Positions 1 to 7,214 of a DNA stretch of 64,000 bases are shown one piece after another. Numbering within the stretch: position 1 is the first letter of the stretch; every line of letters begins with the position of its first letter. The translations under genes and the position numbers were made by a program. The notes under the pieces were generated by a model. It ran no database searches, was not told the DNA's origin, and was given only the letters and a program-made list of their open reading frames with translations. This stretch comes from UMGS1994 sp944386155 (GTDB lineage: Bacteria; Bacillota; Clostridia; TANB77; CAG-508), in NCBI GenBank assembly GCA_963931085.1, contig OZ006973.1, forward strand, positions 1,054,001-1,118,000, in the 5' to 3' direction.

Positions 1-40
1 CATTACTTCTTGGACTTCCATTAATTAATAATACTTTCAT
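1..40 (-). CDS. Flavodoxin-like NAD(P)H-dependent oxidoreductase, N-terminal fragment
   Basis: Only the first 13 codons lie inside the window, reading MKVLLINGSPRSN from an ATG at 40. The pattern of a short hydrophobic beta strand followed by NGSPR is the phosphate-binding start of the NADPH-dependent FMN reductase/WrbA-like flavodoxin fold, which binds FMN. A GGAGGT ribosome binding site lies six to seven bases upstream, supporting the start. The rest of the gene is off the left edge, so the exact family and substrate cannot be told. Confidence 0.75.
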   Translation of the reverse strand, partial: MKVLLINGSPRSN

Positions 41-120
41 ATAATACCTCCAACTAATTAATCATATATAATTTTATTTTATAATTTCTTTAATTATTCT
101 ATCATATAAGTCAAGAAAAA

Positions 121-156
121 AGAAAACAAAAAGAGCGGGGCCCCAGGGGACCCCGC
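121..156 (-). terminator. Strong rho-independent terminator of the 161-652 gene
   Basis: A very GC-rich hairpin (135-156, outer stem GCGGGG/CCCCGC, inner CCC/GGG, one mismatch) stands out in the AT-rich surroundings. On the minus strand it is followed by a T-rich tract at 121-134. It begins five bases after the stop of the upstream high-GC gene. Confidence 0.9.
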
Positions 157-160
157 AAAG

Positions 161-652
161 TCATCTGGTGATTTTATACTCTCCGCTCCATTCCCAGGGA
201 AAACTCCTGTACTTGGTGCGAGAAATATCATCTATCACCATGGGCCTGGAATAGCGCCACTTCTCTGTCCACACGCCTCTTTCATACCGCAAGAAATGGT
301 AATCGTGGATACGTCCATCACTATATCTCTGAATGAGAAGAACGATAACATACTCGTTTTCCTTAAGAGAATCGTGCTTGTATGGCTCAAAGCCAAGTCC
401 AAGAGTTTCCATATCTTTTGATAGAAGCTTCTTTACCTCCTCTGTGGAAAAGTACTTTTCATTTATGGGCTTTATGCCAGAGATAGCACCAATCCTATAG
501 ATTTGGTCAAAACTAGCAGTTGCACCAATTGCGTGTGAAAAGCAGTTGGTCGTATTCCTGCACTCCGTCGAATCATAAGCAGAAAAATCAAGATCATGAT
601 GGACCTGCTCCCTTATCCGGGAAATCTTCTCTGCAAACGTAATCTCACGCAT
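161..652 (-). CDS. Uncharacterised protein with a Cys-His motif (high-GC cassette 1)
   Basis: This is a soluble 163-residue protein without signal peptide. A conserved-looking NCFSH segment (Cys37, His40) and a later HDYHFLRYE segment (His116, His119) followed by W-x-E-K-W resemble small Cys-His, possibly papain-like, domains in phage and Firmicutes proteins. That resemblance is from memory and the activity is unproven. The start has an AAGGAGG site. GC content and codon use are far above the neighbours, and arginine is written CGG twice in frame (in SRI and LRY), a codon that AT-rich genes in this window never read through. It stands alone with its own promoter and terminator, which suggests recent transfer. 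Confidence 0.8.
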   Translation of the reverse strand: MREITFAEKISRIREQVHHDLDFSAYDSTECRNTTNCFSHAIGATASFDQIYRIGAISGIKPINEKYFSTEEVKKLLSKDMETLGLGFEPYKHDSLKENEYVIVLLIQRYSDGRIHDYHFLRYERGVWTEKWRYSRPMVIDDISRTKYRSFPWEWSGEYKITR

Positions 653-685
653 GCCTTACCTCCTTCAAAATCGACTTATACAATA

Positions 686-714
686 ATTATACCATACTTA
701 TGTTAACTTTTCAA
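686..714 (-). promoter_or_regulatory. Promoter of cassette 1
   Basis: On the minus strand TTGAAA (709-714) and TATAAT (686-691) are separated by exactly 17 bases. The spacer contains GTTAACATAA and TATGG just before the -10. The spacer and the bases after the -10 closely match the promoter at 7119-7147. Confidence 0.9.
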
Positions 715-776
715 AACTAAAAATTATGATATAATATATTAAATTAATTAAAAGTAATATATATAGGAGACAAATT

Positions 777-1121
777 ATGAACACTTTTACTATGAAATTA
801 CAACCAAATCATTTTTATTATATGAAAAATGGTACAAAAAGAATAGAACTTAGATTAAATGATGAAAAAAGATCAAAGATATCTGTTGGAGATAAAATTA
901 TTTTTTTTAAAGAACCTCTTTTAGATGAATCTTTTGAAACTACTGTAATTAAATTATTAAAATATGACTATTTTGAAAATTTGATAGATGATTATGGTAT
1001 TGAAATATGTGCTGATAAAAATATTACAAAACAAGATTTATTAAATGACCTTGAAAAATTTTATACAAAAGAAAAACAAGCAAAATATGGAGTTTTAGGA
1101 ATTATGATTTCACTTAATTAA
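777..1121 (+). CDS. ASCH-domain protein
   Basis: This 114-residue protein has the hallmarks of the ASCH fold: an opening beta strand, then a conserved run of the form Y-x-x-x-K-x-G-T-K-x-I-E-L-R-L-N-D-x-K-R (about residues 14-33) and V-G-D-K-I-I-F. ASCH proteins are small RNA- or nucleoside-binding modules, and some relatives are N4-acetylcytidine amidohydrolases. AGGAGA precedes the ATG and a TATAAT at 730-735 supplies a -10. The gene is divergent from cassette 1, whose -35 region overlaps this promoter. A second ASCH gene lies at 24339-24731. Confidence 0.8.
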   Translation: MNTFTMKLQPNHFYYMKNGTKRIELRLNDEKRSKISVGDKIIFFKEPLLDESFETTVIKLLKYDYFENLIDDYGIEICADKNITKQDLLNDLEKFYTKEKQAKYGVLGIMISLN

Positions 1122-1167
1122 TTTTTGATAGTTAAAAATTAAAAAAGATAAAAATAAAGATAAAAAT

Positions 1168-1233
1168 AAAAGCAAATCTAAAGTAAATTATTTATTTAAA
1201 ATTTATTTTTAATATTACTTCAAGTTTGCTTTT
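1168..1233. terminator. Bidirectional terminator between convergent genes
   Basis: AAAAGCAAA (1168-1176) pairs with TTTGCTTTT (1225-1233), with a further AAGTA/TACTT pairing inside. Runs of A precede it and runs of T follow it, so it can end transcription from both the ASCH gene and the gene at 1265-1795. Confidence 0.7.
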
Positions 1234-1264
1234 TATTTGCTTTTTATTTACATTTATAATATCT

Positions 1265-1795
1265 TTATCTCCATAAATCCCCATTAATATGCTCTGTAAG
1301 AGCCATAACAAAAGCTTCTTCTGTTTGATCTATACGAGATATCACATCTTTAGTAAGAAGGCTAACTCCACCTTTTCCTTTTGCTAAATTTTCTTCTGAA
1401 AATAATTTATCCATAACTTTACCAAGATCAGTTTTTATTATCTCATCTACATACTTATCTGGAACAGGAAAAGCAGGAGATGCTCCAAATCCTTCAATAC
1501 CATTATTATCTTCAATTACACCAATATTCACTATCATCCATTTTCCAAGATTATTTGTAATTCCAGATTCAGATCCTAAATAAAAATCTGCTTCAATATT
1601 ATTATCTTTTGCATATTGTTTCAAATTTTTTACTCTAGTCTTAGCACCAATATAAATTTCGTCATTTACAGGTTCGTCGCCTACTCCTGAAGGAACATTA
1701 ATACCTTCAATCTCAAAATCATCAAAGTAGTGACTAAAAGCTCTTCTAGCTCCTTCAATTTTACCTGGATTATGAGTTGCAATTAAAACTTTCAT
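1265..1795 (-). CDS. yjjX: Non-canonical purine NTP phosphatase, YjjX/DUF84 family
   Basis: The protein begins KVLIATHNPGKIEGARRAF, the nucleotide-binding start of the YjjX (inosine/xanthosine triphosphatase) family. It continues with GVGDEP, YIGAKTRV and the central FYLGSESGI motif of that family. These enzymes remove ITP and XTP from the nucleotide pool. Length (176 residues) fits. An in-frame ATG two codons upstream (1801) sits too close to the AGGAG site, so I prefer the start at 1795. It is followed 17 bases upstream by the Ppx/GppA-like gene, probably in one operon. Confidence 0.85.
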   Translation of the reverse strand: MKVLIATHNPGKIEGARRAFSHYFDDFEIEGINVPSGVGDEPVNDEIYIGAKTRVKNLKQYAKDNNIEADFYLGSESGITNNLGKWMIVNIGVIEDNNGIEGFGASPAFPVPDKYVDEIIKTDLGKVMDKLFSEENLAKGKGGVSLLTKDVISRIDQTEEAFVMALTEHINGDLWR

Positions 1796-1812
1796 AAACA
1801 TAATCTCCTTTC

Positions 1813-2691
1813 TTATTTAAAATCATTTATGATACCATATACCATAGCAATATCAGTTGGAACAATATATTTTGCACCAATTTCTTCAGCTACAACTAAA
1901 ACAAAAGCACACATAGCTCTTGTTGCATACCACCAATCTGGATCATCTACTCTATTTCTTATCTCATCTAATGAAATTTCTTTATAATATCTTATACTTT
2001 CTTTTTTTCTCGTTTCTATATCCATCATAATTGGTGAAGCCTTATCTTCATATAAAGTATTTCCCTCATATTTTATTCCAGAATTTCTCGCAAAAAACTC
2101 ATGTCCACCACCAGATAAAATTAATATATCAGATTTTTCTTTTGGAAGATTTAATTTTTGTTTTATAAAATCCATAACTGTATTAATATCTGTTTTTGCT
2201 ATATCATCTGCTAGATCAGGAAATTCATTCATTACATCAATTACACCTATTTTAGAATTAACCATTTCTTTAATTTCCTTATCATAAGTTGCAATTTCAG
2301 TAGAACCTCCACCTCCGATAAATACAGTAACTTTATCTTTTACAAATCTTGTTGTACCATATACAGTAAGCTTATTTTCTTTTTCTTGATCTATTATATT
2401 AAATTCACATCCTGTTTCTTTCTTAAATCTTGATAAAAAGTTTTGCTTCTCATCTCCTTCTAAGTTTCTAAAGACACTAGTACCACAAACATAAACATCG
2501 CTTTCATTATCTTTATTAAGATCTCTAACTTCAGAAATTAATCTACTAACATCATTTTCATCTAAACAATTATTTTTCTTATAATTCTTTTTAAATTGGA
2601 TAGTAAGCGTTTTTAATTTTCTAATTTCTACCCCATCATATTCATCAATTTTTGTAACAGTAGAGCCAACTTCAACAATTATTTTTTTCAT
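1813..2691 (-). CDS. Ppx/GppA-family phosphatase-like protein
   Basis: The sequence has the actin-like ATPase fold of exopolyphosphatase/guanosine pentaphosphatase proteins: an opening EVGSTVTKI phosphate-1 loop, a central FIGGGGSTEIA phosphate-2 loop (around residue 125), and a late LSGGGHEFFAR segment. At about 292 residues it is of the short type without the C-terminal HD domain. It may act on polyphosphate or pppGpp, but the substrate is not shown. A TTG in frame upstream overlaps the GGAGG site, so the ATG at 2691 is the likely start. Confidence 0.75.
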   Translation of the reverse strand: MKKIIVEVGSTVTKIDEYDGVEIRKLKTLTIQFKKNYKKNNCLDENDVSRLISEVRDLNKDNESDVYVCGTSVFRNLEGDEKQNFLSRFKKETGCEFNIIDQEKENKLTVYGTTRFVKDKVTVFIGGGGSTEIATYDKEIKEMVNSKIGVIDVMNEFPDLADDIAKTDINTVMDFIKQKLNLPKEKSDILILSGGGHEFFARNSGIKYEGNTLYEDKASPIMMDIETRKKESIRYYKEISLDEIRNRVDDPDWWYATRAMCAFVLVVAEEIGAKYIVPTDIAMVYGIINDFK

Positions 2692-2765
2692 ATTATCCTC
2701 CAAAAACTCTTTTTCTTTTTTGCATTTTATACTACATCGTTATATTATTCAATACAAATTTTAAA

Positions 2766-2791
2766 AAAGTATAACTATTTAGTTATACTTT
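2766..2791 (-). terminator. Terminator after the NUDIX gene
   Basis: AAAGTATAACTA (2766-2777) and TAGTTATACTTT (2780-2791) form a 12-bp perfect stem with a tiny loop. On the minus strand it is followed by a T run. It lies 15 bases beyond the stop of the gene ending at 2806. Confidence 0.85.
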
Positions 2792-2805
2792 AAATTAATA
2801 TTATT

Positions 2806-3264
2806 TTAATATGTAATTATATTACTTTCTTCTAATTTATCTCCATCATATTTAAATTTAGCGGAAAAGATTTTCTTTGTCTCTAAAATTATTTTTAAAA
2901 ACTCTCTATCTCCTTCCCACATATTTAAATTAAACAAATCCTTTTCATCTATCCATTTAAGATCTCCTTCATTACATTCTATGATGTTTCCATCAAATTT
3001 ATCTGAAACAAAAACATACATATACTCTGTATCCCAATCTTCTGATACATATGTAACAAAACCTCTTAAATGTAAACTTTTTAGATTAAGCCCGGTTTCT
3101 TCCCTAACTTCTCTTATAATGCATTCTTCTGGACTCTCATTTTTCTCAAACTTTCCTCCTGGTCCAACCCATTTTCCTTCATTTATATCATTTTTCTTTT
3201 TAGTTCTATGTAGCATCAAATATTTATTGTCTTTTTTTATATAACAAGTTGTAGACATTATCAT
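2806..3264 (-). CDS. NUDIX hydrolase (MutT-like)
   Basis: A complete Nudix box is visible in the first half: G-G-K-F-E-K-N-E-S-P-E-E-C-x3-R-E-V-R-E-E-T-G, matching GX5EX7REUXEEXGU. Such enzymes hydrolyse nucleoside diphosphates linked to another group, often damaged dNTPs. The start at 3264 follows GGAGG by seven bases, and the longer in-frame extension is upstream sequence containing that site. It belongs to a series of nucleotide-sanitation genes between 1.2 and 6 kb. Confidence 0.9.
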   Translation of the reverse strand: MIMSTTCYIKKDNKYLMLHRTKKKNDINEGKWVGPGGKFEKNESPEECIIREVREETGLNLKSLHLRGFVTYVSEDWDTEYMYVFVSDKFDGNIIECNEGDLKWIDEKDLFNLNMWEGDREFLKIILETKKIFSAKFKYDGDKLEESNIITY

Positions 3265-3329
3265 GATATTTCCTCCAAAATTTAAATTCAAAAAATATTT
3301 ACTTAATATTTAATATTTTTTAATATGTT

Positions 3330-3770
3330 TTATATTTTTTTATAGTAAAATTTTAAATTAATTTCATGAGCTTTATAACCTCTTAATATTTTCTGCATTC
3401 TGATATTCTCATCACCAGTAGCACAAGAGACAATCTTAATATCTTTATTTTCTTCCCTTAACTTTTTTATAAGCTTAATAAAAATTCCTTTATTTCTATA
3501 TTCTTCTTCAATAAACATTTGCGAAATCCAAAGCACTTCTCCATCATTTGCCCAGTAAAAATAAGAATATAATATCATTCCAACAGGATTACCATCTATC
3601 TCTGCAATCAAACATTTAAATTTTGGATTATCACAAAAATAATCTTTGTCAATATTTTCTCTAAGTCCATTCGTTTGCTCAGTATCATTTACATTATTTA
3701 TTACATCATTTGCATGTAATATAAAATCTTTATGCTTTTTTTCAGCATGTATAATATTAATAGTATGCAT
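3330..3770 (-). CDS. GNAT-family N-acetyltransferase
   Basis: This 146-residue protein has the GNAT order: N-terminal strands, a central GMILYSYFYW strand pair, and the acetyl-CoA-binding segment M-F-I-E-E-E-Y-R-N-K-G-I-F (around residues 86-98), where the usual Q/R-x-x-G-x-G/A is slightly degenerate. The substrate cannot be inferred. An AAGGAG site precedes the ATG. It is one of about a dozen GNAT genes scattered in this window. Confidence 0.8.
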   Translation of the reverse strand: MHTINIIHAEKKHKDFILHANDVINNVNDTEQTNGLRENIDKDYFCDNPKFKCLIAEIDGNPVGMILYSYFYWANDGEVLWISQMFIEEEYRNKGIFIKLIKKLREENKDIKIVSCATGDENIRMQKILRGYKAHEINLKFYYKKI

Positions 3771-3817
3771 AATCTACTCCTTAATATATTTAAACTTTTT
3801 TACTTTCCATTTTATAA

Positions 3818-4213
3818 TTAATCTTCTTTTGTAATATACATTTCAGGAAGTAAATCTTTTATTTTACATATAGTTTTATTTTCTGTTAAAACTTCTGTAT
3901 CTAAATTATCCATGTTCACCATTCTTATTAATTCTCTACAACTTCCACATGGAGAATATATTTTTTGTTTAGCTGCATATGCAACTATTTTCGTTATTCT
4001 ACTTTCTCCATTTTTAAGCATCTCAGAAATCGCTGCATATTCTGCGCATTTTCCAAGAGCACAATTTAAATCTACTGAAATTCCTGTATAAATATTTCCT
4101 TTATCAGTCATTAAAGCACATCCTACATGACCACATGAAGCATATTCACTAAGTTTTCTTTTATAAGCAATCTTTTTTGCTTCTTCTAACAATATTTCAA
4201 AATCTTTATCCAT
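3818..4213 (-). CDS. Cytidine deaminase-like zinc deaminase
   Basis: The 131-residue length and the motifs C-A-E-Y-A-A-I (zinc ligand and catalytic glutamate, about residues 56-62) and P-C-G-S-C-R-E-L (two cysteine zinc ligands, about 91-98) identify the small tetrameric cytidine deaminase/blasticidin deaminase superfamily, with the all-cysteine zinc site. It would deaminate cytidine or a related nucleoside for salvage. The N-terminal part is more divergent than canonical Cdd, so the substrate is uncertain. It lies in a run of nucleotide-processing genes. Confidence 0.85.
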   Translation of the reverse strand: MDKDFEILLEEAKKIAYKRKLSEYASCGHVGCALMTDKGNIYTGISVDLNCALGKCAEYAAISEMLKNGESRITKIVAYAAKQKIYSPCGSCRELIRMVNMDNLDTEVLTENKTICKIKDLLPEMYITKED

Positions 4214-4230
4214 AAAAACTCCTTCATCTT

Positions 4231-4662
4231 TTACTCATAAAATCTTTTAATATTTTCTATATCAAATATTTCTTTTACGAATTGACATAGATTTGAAAAT
4301 CCCGCAATCTCTCTACTTTCAGAATCCATTACAAATTCTACTGGTTTCCATTCATAAGTTCCTTCATAATTATCTAAAACTTTAACCTCTTCTACAAAAT
4401 CATATATTACATTTAAATTAGTACCACTATTTTTGGGATTGCTTTCTGGATATTTATATGTAACTAATAATTTTGGATTTTCTAATTTTATTTTTGTTTC
4501 TTCAAAGCATTCTCTTTTTGCTGCATTAATTTCTGTCTCTCCTTCTTCTATTTTGCCCCCAATGCCGTTCCACATACCTTGATATGGTTTTTTATTTCTT
4601 TTTACTAACAAAACTTTTTTATAATCTTTTGTGAACAACATTATTACTACAAAATTTTTCAT
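4231..4662 (-). CDS. NUDIX hydrolase
   Basis: The Nudix box is intact: G-G-K-I-E-E-G-E-T-E-I-N-A-A-K-R-E-C-F-E-E-T-K, with K replacing the usual glycine after EET. It is preceded by a MWNGIGG strand, typical of 8-oxo-dGTP diphosphatase-like MutT proteins. The start at 4662 has a GGAG site eight bases upstream and leaves a four-base gap to the preceding gene. The longer in-frame extension would run back over that gene's end. Confidence 0.88.
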   Translation of the reverse strand: MKNFVVIMLFTKDYKKVLLVKRNKKPYQGMWNGIGGKIEEGETEINAAKRECFEETKIKLENPKLLVTYKYPESNPKNSGTNLNVIYDFVEEVKVLDNYEGTYEWKPVEFVMDSESREIAGFSNLCQFVKEIFDIENIKRFYE

Positions 4663-4666
4663 ATTT

Positions 4667-5431
4667 TCATCTCCTACTATTTGCATCTTCTAAGAAAACT
4701 TTTTCTAAATATCCTCTTTTAGGATTTTCTAGTTTATTTAAATCTTCAGTAATTTTATTTTTACTAATAAAATACAATTTCTCAAATTCAATTTCAAGAT
4801 TATTCTTTTCAAGAAAATCTAAGTAATCTTTATAATATTTATCCATCTCATCTTTAGTCATTTTAAGCTTAGCCTTTGCAAAAATAATATATGTATGAGG
4901 CTTTAATTCTTCTTCAGGCATATCAATATATTTTATTTTCCATGAATCAACTAACTTTTTATCATTCAAATCAATATTTATTTCTTCTTTTGATTCTCTC
5001 ACAATTGTGCTTAAAACATCAATTCTTTCTCCAAATATATCATCATTATCTGCGCTTCCTCCTGAAACTTGTAAGCAACCAGGATAAGAAGTATCTTTCC
5101 CTAAAGCTCCTACTACATAATAACCATCGCTTGTTTCGAAAATACATCCTGCAATTAAACTTGAACAAGAATATTTTTGTTCTATGCCAATTCTTTCATT
5201 ATACAAATAATGAGCATAATTAGATTTTCTACATATAATATCTATTTTTTTATTTTTTTCATCTTCTACAAACTCATTAACACATAAAAGTTCTCCATTC
5301 CATAAACTCGGAGTCTTTTTAATAGCATCTTCCCAAAAGATATTAATTTTTTTATTTAAATCTTCTGGAAGTTTTATTTTTTCATCTTTTATTACTGCAC
5401 TTAAATTAAAATCTTCAATATTTTTAATCAT
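4667..5431 (-). CDS. Large divergent NUDIX-fold protein
   Basis: This 254-residue protein contains a stretched Nudix-like box in its middle, with S-G-G-S-A-D near residue 122 and R-E-S-K-E-E-I-N near residue 144. The family's conserved R-E-x-x-E-E core is kept, but the preceding loop is longer than in MutT. About 110 residues before and 100 after the box suggest a sugar-nucleotide or other specialised diphosphatase rather than MutT. It ends four bases before the start of the next NUDIX gene, so the two are probably cotranscribed. Confidence 0.7.
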   Translation of the reverse strand: MIKNIEDFNLSAVIKDEKIKLPEDLNKKINIFWEDAIKKTPSLWNGELLCVNEFVEDEKNKKIDIICRKSNYAHYLYNERIGIEQKYSCSSLIAGCIFETSDGYYVVGALGKDTSYPGCLQVSGGSADNDDIFGERIDVLSTIVRESKEEINIDLNDKKLVDSWKIKYIDMPEEELKPHTYIIFAKAKLKMTKDEMDKYYKDYLDFLEKNNLEIEFEKLYFISKNKITEDLNKLENPKRGYLEKVFLEDANSRR

Positions 5432-5445
5432 TCTAAATCCTCTTA

Positions 5446-6060
5446 TTAATCTAAATCTATATCATAATTTTTAAAATCAGAAATTAGAGCTTCTATATTA
5501 TCCATATCATATATATGTCCTTCCATTCCTAATTTTCTTGACTCTTCAATATTCTGATATCTATCATCAATAAAAAAGCTTTCTTCTGGTTTTATATTAA
5601 ATCTAGTAAATAATCTATTATAAATTTCTTCTTCTGGTTTTGAACTTTTTTCCTCGCAAGATAATATTATTCCATCTACTAAACTTGGAATTTCAGAGTT
5701 TTCTAAATATTTAATCATACTATAAGGAGCATTAGATAATATATACATTTTATATCCTTTGCTTCTTATTTTTCTCATTAAATCTTTCATTTTATTATCT
5801 TCATAAATATACTTTGTCCATGTATTTAAAATATTTTCACCAATATCTTTTAAATTTTCTTTTAACTTTCCTCTTATTATTTTTATTGCATCTAAAAGAT
5901 CTAGAGTCCCTCTATCTAAATCAAGCCATTCTTGACCATTAAAAATAATATCTAATAATATTTTCTTTTCTTCTTCATTATCTGTATAATTACTAACTAT
6001 TTCATTTGGATTAAATTTAATAATTACATTTCCCATATCAAATATTATATTTTTTATCAT
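5446..6060 (-). CDS. HAD-superfamily phosphatase, YihX-like
   Basis: Motif I reads F-D-M-G-N-V-I: the nucleophile Asp is kept, and the second Asp of DxD is replaced by glycine-asparagine, as in the YihX (alpha-glucose-1-phosphatase)/epoxide hydrolase N-domain subgroup. Motif II is I-L-S-N-A, motif III is the lysine in S-S-K-P-E, and motif IV is F-F-I-D-D-R. The four-helix cap lies between motifs I and II. The length of 204 residues fits. The natural substrate is unknown. Confidence 0.82.
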   Translation of the reverse strand: MIKNIIFDMGNVIIKFNPNEIVSNYTDNEEEKKILLDIIFNGQEWLDLDRGTLDLLDAIKIIRGKLKENLKDIGENILNTWTKYIYEDNKMKDLMRKIRSKGYKMYILSNAPYSMIKYLENSEIPSLVDGIILSCEEKSSKPEEEIYNRLFTRFNIKPEESFFIDDRYQNIEESRKLGMEGHIYDMDNIEALISDFKNYDIDLD

Positions 6061-6076
6061 ACATTTTCCTCTCTAT

Positions 6077-7009
6077 TTAAATGAATTTAATTGTTCCCGC
6101 CAGTGGTGTATATCCTAATATTGTAATTACTAAATCTATACTCATTATAATCACAATTAAAATTGCTAAAACTTTTAATACTTTACGATTTACTTTTGAA
6201 AAAATTTTCTCAAGTATTGGATGAACTAAATATAAAAGTACAAGAGCTCCTAATGCAAGAAGGCTACTATTTCTTAGACTTACTCTTCCATTTATATTTA
6301 TAAAATCATAACTATAATCCCACCATCTCTTTTGAAATAAAACTTCCATTCCAAAACTTGCTACATATTCGATTATAGATGCAACAACTAAAATCATCAC
6401 AAACACAAATATTGGCATTATATTTATTTTACCTATCTTTAATTTAGTCTTTAAAAACTTTTTAAGTATAAAATATAGTGTAAGTACTCCAAATCCGTAT
6501 ATTGGCAAATATGGTCCGTATAAGAACCCTCTATTTACAAATCCATTTCCAACTTTGAATTCCCAAATTACTTCATAAATCCATCCTATAAAGCAATAAA
6601 CGAAAAATGCACATATAAAAAAGAAAATATTTTTATCTATATCTGCTTTTTTATCTAATTGAGTTTTACTTTTTGCTTCTTTTTTAGCCTTCTTTTTCTC
6701 TTCTTTTAGTTGTTTTTTTAACTTTTTCATCTGGTCTTTATTTTTTACTGCACTACCATTTGTATTGTCATCTAAAATTTCTTCGATTTTAGTATCGTCT
6801 ATATCATAGTTTTCAACTAAATCATTTATATTTATTTTTTCTTTAATTTCAACTTCTTTTACTTCACAAGAGTCTTCTTTATTTTCTACTTCATCATTTA
6901 TTTCTTCATCTATATCTATTTCTTTATCTTTTTGTCTTGCTTTTTCAAGTTCCTCTAGTTTTGAAGCTCTTCTTTTCATTTTTTCAACTCTATCAAATAA
7001 ATCTTGCAT
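6077..7009 (-). CDS. PF06541-type (CmpB-like) multipass membrane protein with a charged N-terminal region
   Basis: The protein has about 310 residues. The first 150 are highly charged and probably coiled coil, rich in Lys and Glu. They are followed by five or so membrane segments with a conserved block G-W-I-Y-E-V near the first helix, G-F-L-Y-G-P-x-L-P-I-Y-G, and W-D-Y-S-Y in a loop. These are hallmarks of the putative ABC-transporter type IV/CmpB family (PF06541), whose role is unknown. The ATG at 7009 follows GGAGGAGG. A longer open frame upstream is the shadow of the opposite-strand gene. A paralogue lies at 32075-32722. Confidence 0.8.
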   Translation of the reverse strand: MQDLFDRVEKMKRRASKLEELEKARQKDKEIDIDEEINDEVENKEDSCEVKEVEIKEKININDLVENYDIDDTKIEEILDDNTNGSAVKNKDQMKKLKKQLKEEKKKAKKEAKSKTQLDKKADIDKNIFFFICAFFVYCFIGWIYEVIWEFKVGNGFVNRGFLYGPYLPIYGFGVLTLYFILKKFLKTKLKIGKINIMPIFVFVMILVVASIIEYVASFGMEVLFQKRWWDYSYDFININGRVSLRNSSLLALGALVLLYLVHPILEKIFSKVNRKVLKVLAILIVIIMSIDLVITILGYTPLAGTIKFI

Positions 7010-7118
7010 TTTTCCTCCTCCATTTATTTTTTCTCTTTTGTTTTCTATATGATTATATTTGTTTTTTCTATTTTTTTCAACATCTACTTTTAAACATCTA
7101 TTTATAAAAGTATTAAAA

Positions 7119-7147
7119 TTGAAAATGTTAACATAATATGATATAAT
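7119..7147 (+). promoter_or_regulatory. Promoter of cassette 2
   Basis: TTGAAA (7119-7124) and TATAAT (7142-7147) are 17 bases apart. The spacer holds GTTAACATAA and TATGA directly before the -10, and TTGTTGT follows. This is nearly the same sequence as the promoter of cassette 1 at 686-714. Confidence 0.92.
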
Positions 7148-7154
7148 TGTTGTG

Positions 7155-7187
7155 TATGGCAATTTATTAGTTGTAGAACTTGCCATA
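7155..7187 (+). promoter_or_regulatory. 5' leader hairpin of cassette 2
   Basis: TATGGCAA (7155-7162) and TTGCCATA (7180-7187) form an eight-bp stem at the very start of the predicted transcript. It could stabilise the mRNA or be an operator, and its function is not shown. Confidence 0.55.
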
Positions 7188-7214
7188 TAAAAACTAAATA
7201 TGGAGGTAAAAACT

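Noticed and set aside
4891..5223. Antisense open frames such as 4891-5223, 7557-7832 or 50678-51127
   Set aside because: They lie opposite well-supported genes, have no ribosome binding sites and show low-complexity or unrecognisable proteins.
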